Assembly (NCBI GenBank): GCA_017591395.1
Contig: WEDG01005322.1
Coordinates: 47,501-111,500, forward strand
Origin: Schistocephalus solidus
Lineage: Eukaryota > Platyhelminthes > Cestoda > Diphyllobothriidea > Diphyllobothriidae
Reading direction: 5' to 3'
Length of the DNA: 64,000 bases
Shown here piece by piece: positions 59,125-64,000 of the stretch. The notes beneath the pieces were generated by a model that was not told the DNA's origin, made no database searches, and worked only from the letters and a program-made list of their open reading frames with translations. The translations under genes and the position numbers were made by a program. The first letter of the stretch is position 1. Every line of letters starts with the position of its first letter.

Positions 59125-59196
59125 CCGTCAACTGCAAACCTTGTGAGGCAAGCAAAAAGAGAATCACGCTCAATAAATTCTGTCGACGGGATGCCG
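59125..59196 (+). CDS. netrin: netrin exon: start of the C-terminal NTR module
   Basis: This 72-nt exon has acceptor cattttcag and donor g|gtgagt, and is phase 1-1. After the split codon it reads NCKPCEASKKRITLN and then KFCRRDA. This follows the beginning of the netrin NTR module in other animals (C..C, K/EASK, a basic-hydrophobic stretch, KYCKKDYA), with the tyrosine before the last alanine missing. Joined to the LE3 exon it continues directly after SPITPCIK with no linker of the usual 15-30 residues. Phase and domain order support this being the same gene despite the 47-kb gap. A missed linker exon in between remains possible. Confidence 0.75.
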
Positions 59197-59306
59197 GTGA
59201 GTTTATTTGCTTATTACTTATTTACTTGCTATACATGACAGCAATAAAAAGCGTAGTTGCGGCGCTTGTGTGCTTTCTAAGGTACATAAAGGTAATAATA
59301 GTGTGG

Positions 59307-59513
59307 GGCTCAGCTATCTGTTTACGGAACATGAATGTCCCGTTGTGTCTTGGAGCTCACTTTAGAGCCCTCACAGGCAGCTGCGTAGCAACTTATGGTA
59401 TATAGGATGATAAGGTAGAATCTCGGATGATCCACACCTGGGATTGATTATGACTAGCTGATGACGGCTAATGAGCCAGAAATCGCCATTCCGGTTTCCC
59501 TTGTCTTTGTCAT
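59307..59513. mobile_element. hammerhead SINE fragments, inverted pair
   Basis: Positions 59307-59395 are minus-strand body. Positions 59432-59513 are a plus-strand ribozyme region (CTGATGA, GGCTAATGAGCC, GAAA) with tail CCCTTGTCTTTGTC. This pair sits in the short intron after the NTR exon. Confidence 0.65.
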
Positions 59514-59962
59514 TTCTAACCTATCATCATATATATGCATGTATAATGAACCATGCAAGCATAACAACTGCGCTTTTCATTGCTTTCCTGCACCTACATT
59601 CATGCATTATAGTTTGCTTGTTGCCGGAGAGAAGCCTTACCAGTAGCTCGCGAGGTGAGCCCGGCAGTTATCTCCTCGTAAATTTTTCCAATAAGGCAAA
59701 CTTGCGTTGCATCTATTTCAATATCTTTCCTCGCCAACCGTTCACCGACTACGAGAGAGAGTCTAGGTCACCACAGGTGAGCAGAACCGAACTAGCCCAT
59801 CTGTTGACCAATTTCTAGTCTACGACTGTCACGCGTCATGATTGTTGAAAAACGCGTTTGATTGTTGGCAATGGAGAACTGAGCACTTGATCTCCAATGG
59901 ATCAATCTTAATCTTTCTTCCTCCTTTTACACATAAGGACTTTGTCTATGCTAACTCCACAG

Positions 59963-60131
59963 TGAACTTGAAGATGCTCAGGGGGGCAGGGAATGCAATC
60001 CTCGCTGACAAGATCAACCGCATTCGTGCCTCGGGAGCCTCTTACTTCACACTGCTCCCCATATCAGCTAGCTCCGAAGATTGCTGCGTCAGTTTCTACG
60101 GCCAGAATCCAAGCCTTCCAAACCCTAGTGG
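59963..60131 (+). CDS. candidate next netrin NTR exon
   Basis: The acceptor ctaactccacag at 59951-59962 opens a reading frame in the correct phase after the previous exon. The junction then reads DAV followed by NLKMLRG, which matches the alternating hydrophobic pattern after the netrin CKKDYAV. The frame stays open for 55 codons to a possible donor (GG|gtgatt) or to a TGA at 60133. The later part lacks the tryptophan-phenylalanine block expected in NTR modules and contains an unusual CC pair. A competing upstream pair of phase-compatible segments (about 59611-59777 spliced to 59937) fits the family less well. This is a weak call. Confidence 0.4.
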
Positions 60132-60139
60132 GTGATTTA

Positions 60140-61600
60140 CAGCCTCTTTGCCTCGTTCTTCCCTGCTTACACTCACCCACAGTGACATCTCCGTAGAACT
60201 TTGCAGAAGGGCTTCATTCAAAGACCTCAGTCTCGAGGATGCTTTTCTCTCAATCTGTTTTCGGTATATCTCGAGAGCAACCGAATTAAAAAAGAAGCTT
60301 AGTTTTCATGCTTTGGTAGACTTCCCAGGTCTCCGCCGCGCACAAGAAGGCAGTTCAGCTGAAAGTTTAGTGTCTCTGTCGTTTCTGGTTTTGGAGAGTT
60401 CCGCGAAAACTCGACTTGCATGGAAATCCGCACGCAAGCAAATTAATTCGCTGTTGCGAGACCACTCACACTTACTAGGGGTTTCGTTGTAGTCAGCAGT
60501 TAGCGCTGATTGACACACAAGTAATATCCACTATCAGTGCTACTTTTGCGGTGCACAGCCCCTAACTGCTGCTGTTCAGCAGGATGTGATAGAGTTTATT
60601 CTTGTTTGCTCTATCGCCGGTTTTGTCAGATCAAAAAAGTGATGGTAGAGGTTTGTCTTCCTTTCTGGAAGTTTTACCCTTGCTTAACCCACCACGAAGC
60701 TCAGGTTGGTTGTTCTCTGGTGTTTACGGAAGCAGTCTTGCGTTGCTAGAGGGTAGCCCTAATTCATATGCCTGTTCGGTGGATTAACTGTTGAGTAGAG
60801 TTCGAGTAGAGTTTGAGTAGAGTTTCCTTGATGGTTCTTGCAGATTTGCCAGTTACCTTTGTGACTAATGGTTGCGTCTTTGAAATATTCCGAGACCTGT
60901 ACCTGTCACCAGATTTATGGAACATGCAGACAATCTTGTTCGTGAGTTAGGATCGTCGTGATTGGGAGTTTTGGCTAGAGATCAGTCGGCGCTCGAGGCT
61001 GTTCCTCAGGACATCTGTTACATTATTCCGACTTTTTACTACATGGGGCAATTTGTTGATAGTTTCTTCGCAGATCGTGGATAAATGGTTAAGGGCGCCC
61101 CCAAAGGGTTAAACCCATCATTCCAGAATATTAGATTACTGTGACAGTAGGGTTGTGCTTTACCAGGTGAGATGACATTTACCACAGTCGCGACTTTTTT
61201 ATACTGAGACAGACTTGTGACGCACCTACCTCGCTCTATCCTTCCACTTCCGTCGATGCTCAATAGGAGGAAAATGTCTAGAGGATCGGAAGTGAGTGCG
61301 GTCACAGTGACTTGCGAAACCAAACAGTCCATCTACGCGGATCACGCACGATAACCGTGCAGCATAAAGTTTCGAGCGGCCCTACTGACATCGACGGAGT
61401 TCACTGTACTTTGTGCACATATCGAGGGATAAGGCTAAGTAATGTCTGAATGGGAGAGATTTTTGTGGCTACGAATCGTTAATACTCCTTTTCCTGCGTA
61501 TATCTCCGAAACGGGCAGCGTGGTAGATTCGCTGGACCAACACAGGGTCATATTAGGGCATTGCAGACGTTATTCGGGTTGCGCTCCCATAACAAATGCC
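60140..61600. other. no gene recognised downstream of the candidate exon
   Basis: A 114-codon frame at 60148-60492 has no recognisable domain. The expected CxC(P)-containing end of the netrin NTR module was not found here. Confidence 0.3.
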
Positions 61601-61639
61601 GAACATGGGGGTGTGGTGGCACGCGTGCGTGCAGGCTCA

Positions 61640-61925
61640 TGCCACACCAGCCAATTTTATCATTTATGGCTCAGATTCTGGTGTGGTGGCATGGTCAGGA
61701 GCGTCTCCGTCCGCGCCAGCCACCTGCACCTTACCCCCGCCTCCGGTCTTCTTGACTCTGTTTTGACACCGAGCACTGACGAGTAAGGGACGAGAGAGTG
61801 CTGTAGATGCAGTGAAAGTCTACTATCATTTAAAAATAATTCACATGCAACTCACCGTCCCTGCACCACTCTTCTGTGGTGCATGCGGTGGACATCGTCG
61901 GGCTACAACGGTCGCACTGTCGTGT
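61640..61925 (+). mobile_element. LINE 3'-end fragment
   Basis: It matches the last part of the LINE 3' region at 54481-54665: CGCCAGCCAC, TTCTTGACTCTGTTTTGACA, and a GTGGTGCATGCGGTGGAC-like block. Confidence 0.7.
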
Positions 61926-61929
61926 GTGT

Positions 61930-63480
61930 GTGTGGGGCGCATATAGGTCCATGCGGTGGCGGAGTGTGTAAGAACTGGGTGCGCAGGCAAGATGGGCTTG
62001 ACAGGGCTTCTTGCACTTATTTCCTGATTGTGTTGCGTTCGCTTGCCATATGCTCGACAAAGCTATCGAGCCATTGAAATTTGTTGCCACAAGGGGAGAA
62101 GTTAGCACAGGACCTGCAGTACCGCGACCGTATCGATTTTTAATCTGTCTCAGCATAGCACAAATGCACAGAATGCCAGATGATCAGATGATATTGGCCT
62201 TAAAGACCCATCGTTCCTGCACCTTGAAGACTGCAAGTTTTCCCGTCTATAGTGTTCGAATTCCCTAGGACGCGATAAGCAGCAACACCCTAAGTACCAT
62301 AATCGGTATAAGTTTTAAAGTATTCCATACTATCTACTGATAATTATCAAGTAGACAGATAATAAATGCTTATTTTGGTGCTCCAAAATTGCACGTAACC
62401 CCTCATGTCACGCTTTCCCTTCGATTTTCTAACAGAAAGGCCCAAGAAAACAAAAAAGCTTACGAGTTACTGCCCACTCAAGTTTAACATATGCTTCCTC
62501 TCCTGGTGATTTATCTCCTTAAACAATATAAGATCAGCTTAGACGAGGAAGATGCAATCGCAAATCAAAAGGCCAGGGAAGATATTTGATGAGCGAGCTT
62601 TACTGAACCAAAGGAGTGTACGTGCATCTAATCAAACAGTTTCAGCCAGCGTTCACACCAGGAAATTGACAGCTGAAGTGCATGCACCCAGACCTTGTCC
62701 AGATGCGGACAATCAGTGAGGCGAGCAATATCGATGGGCATCATGGCTTCGAAAGCCGGAGGTTGAGTCACGTGCGTACGCAGTGCTTGTCCTGTACGTC
62801 AGCCGAATCAAAGGTGACACGAGTAAGCGGCGGCGCTGGAAGCCACTAGAGTTCCTTCGACACACATTCAACTCACTGATCACCATGCTGGTAAATCCGT
62901 ATGCTAGTGAGGGGAAGTAAAATGTGTCAAGAAAGTTAAAAGCGCACGCTAACCTGCCTCCGGGCTATAACTTTAAATTACTAGGTGTAATATTGAATGA
63001 TCAGGAGCACTACCTACTCCACAATGCCACCTTTCTGAATTCAATAGTAGTGAGGATAGCCGGCCTTTCGACTACCATCCAAATCCGGCGCGTCATAAGA
63101 TCCACAAAAGCTGTCAGTAGGGCTTTCAGAGCCTTTTAAAAGTCTGCCTGCCAATCATCTCACTCCGTGCAAGAAGAATGGCAGTTCTAGAAAATGGCAT
63201 GAGTGAAGGTTGCCTCCGAATACACAACTAGCACTAATTTGCCACTCCAAATAGGAATGCCCACAGGTCTGAGTCGATAGTTCACCTGCGTGACTTGTAT
63301 AGCCGCCTTACCGACTTTAGTAACCCCAAATACCTACTTATACGTATTAAGTAAGCGAGTTGGGGCTGCATATTTATAAACCTGGTGTCTTCGGTTTTGC
63401 GTACATTTCAACGGACTTTGCTAGAATTCATTATCACGATTTATACACTTGACTTGGTTCGCGCTTCCTCTCTTTGCATA
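61930..63480. other. no features recognised
   Basis: Sequence of mixed composition with short frames only. Confidence 0.35.
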
Positions 63481-63487
63481 ATTTATG

Positions 63488-63605
63488 GAATGGCTGCATC
63501 CAGGGCACTGTGGGAATATGGCATCTTCGATTTGTGATCCAGGGAGTGGCTGCATTCAGGGTACTTTGGTTCGCAATCCAAGGGGTTTGCTGCATCCTGA
63601 ACGTT
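63488..63605. repeat. short tandem repeat, about 2.5 units of 55 bp
   Basis: TGGCTGCATCCAGGGCACT, TGGCTGCATTCAGGGTACT and TTGCTGCATCCTGAACG recur at intervals of about 50-60 bp. A degenerate TTAGGG-like tract follows at 63640-63760. Confidence 0.65.
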
Positions 63606-64000
63606 CTAGTACTTGCCAACTTCGTTTGCTATACCAGGAGTAGGAGTTATGGTAATGGTGAGTGGTAATGTTAGGGCTACATTTAGGATTAGATGCAGTG
63701 CAATGGTTAAGCGTAGAGCAAGTTTAGATTTATGTTTAGACTTAAGTCTTTCGAAATACGCAATAAAAACCCACACTACTTAATAAACATAAGTATGCAT
63801 TATGGCAAATAAGGTTAGTTAGGTGGCCATAAAAGTCGTCCTAATCCGCAGCTGTCGCGATGAAAAGACCTCCCTAGCTAGTAGAAGTCAACCCTTATCT
63901 ACGGACCTTTACGCCGGTTTGGAGGAGTGAACTGTATCAGCGGAAACAGCCAAAAACTTCGATAGAAGAGGTGAAAACCTTGCTGATCGTTCGGAGGCTG

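Noticed and set aside
60148..60492. 114-codon frame just after the candidate NTR exon, as the end of netrin
   Set aside because: It lacks the CxC(P) block and basic tail expected of netrin C-termini, and no matching acceptor in the right phase was found.

Overview
This window is eukaryotic and gene-poor. It most likely comes from a parasitic flatworm, and a diphyllobothriid-type tapeworm fits best. The evidence is large introns, heavy loads of Penelope-like and non-LTR retroelements, degenerate TTAGGG-like tracts, and a LINE whose protein ends in repeated C2H2 fingers of a kind I recall from diphyllobothriid proteomes. The lineage call is inference, not a database result.

One cellular gene is recognisable: a netrin on the + strand. 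Three exons (9861-10049, 10300-10489, 11961-12116) encode the three laminin-type EGF modules. An exon at 59125-59196 encodes the start of the C-terminal NTR (netrin) module, and 59963-60131 is a weaker candidate for the next exon. All the confident exons are phase 1-1, so they join in frame. If the model is right, about 47 kb (12117-59124) is a single intron. The laminin N-terminal exons lie upstream of the window or were not recognised. No end of the gene was found before 64000.

The intron is filled with repeats. (1) A SINE-like element with a monomer of about 308 bp has a tRNA-Arg(TCT)-like head and, just downstream, a motif that folds as a type I hammerhead ribozyme. It occurs as single copies and as head-to-tail arrays (21.2, 35.1-35.9 and 55.2-55.9 kb). 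(2) A satellite of about 365 bp (45.4-49.3 kb, continuing at 54.7-55.0 kb) carries a hammerhead-like motif of the same design, with compensatory changes between monomers. (3) A broken Penelope-like element lies at 35.9-38.9 kb, with 0.58-kb inverted ends, a reverse transcriptase and a GIY-YIG nuclease. Three more PLE fragments lie at 13.7-14.7, 32.4-33.0 and 42.6-43.2 kb. (4) A 5.3-kb non-LTR retrotransposon has inserted into the satellite (49.3-54.7 kb). It carries an AP endonuclease, an RT with a damaged catalytic site, and degenerate zinc fingers. A second RT fragment of the same kind lies at 31.4-32.3 kb.

The rest is AT-rich intronic or intergenic sequence with microsatellites (TA, CT, AGT), degenerate CCCTAA tracts and small dispersed repeats. 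The most notable result is the pair of hammerhead-bearing tandem families. One of them abuts (TA)n tracts at the same internal point in two places, and the Penelope-like element abuts (TA)n as well, which suggests shared mobilisation.
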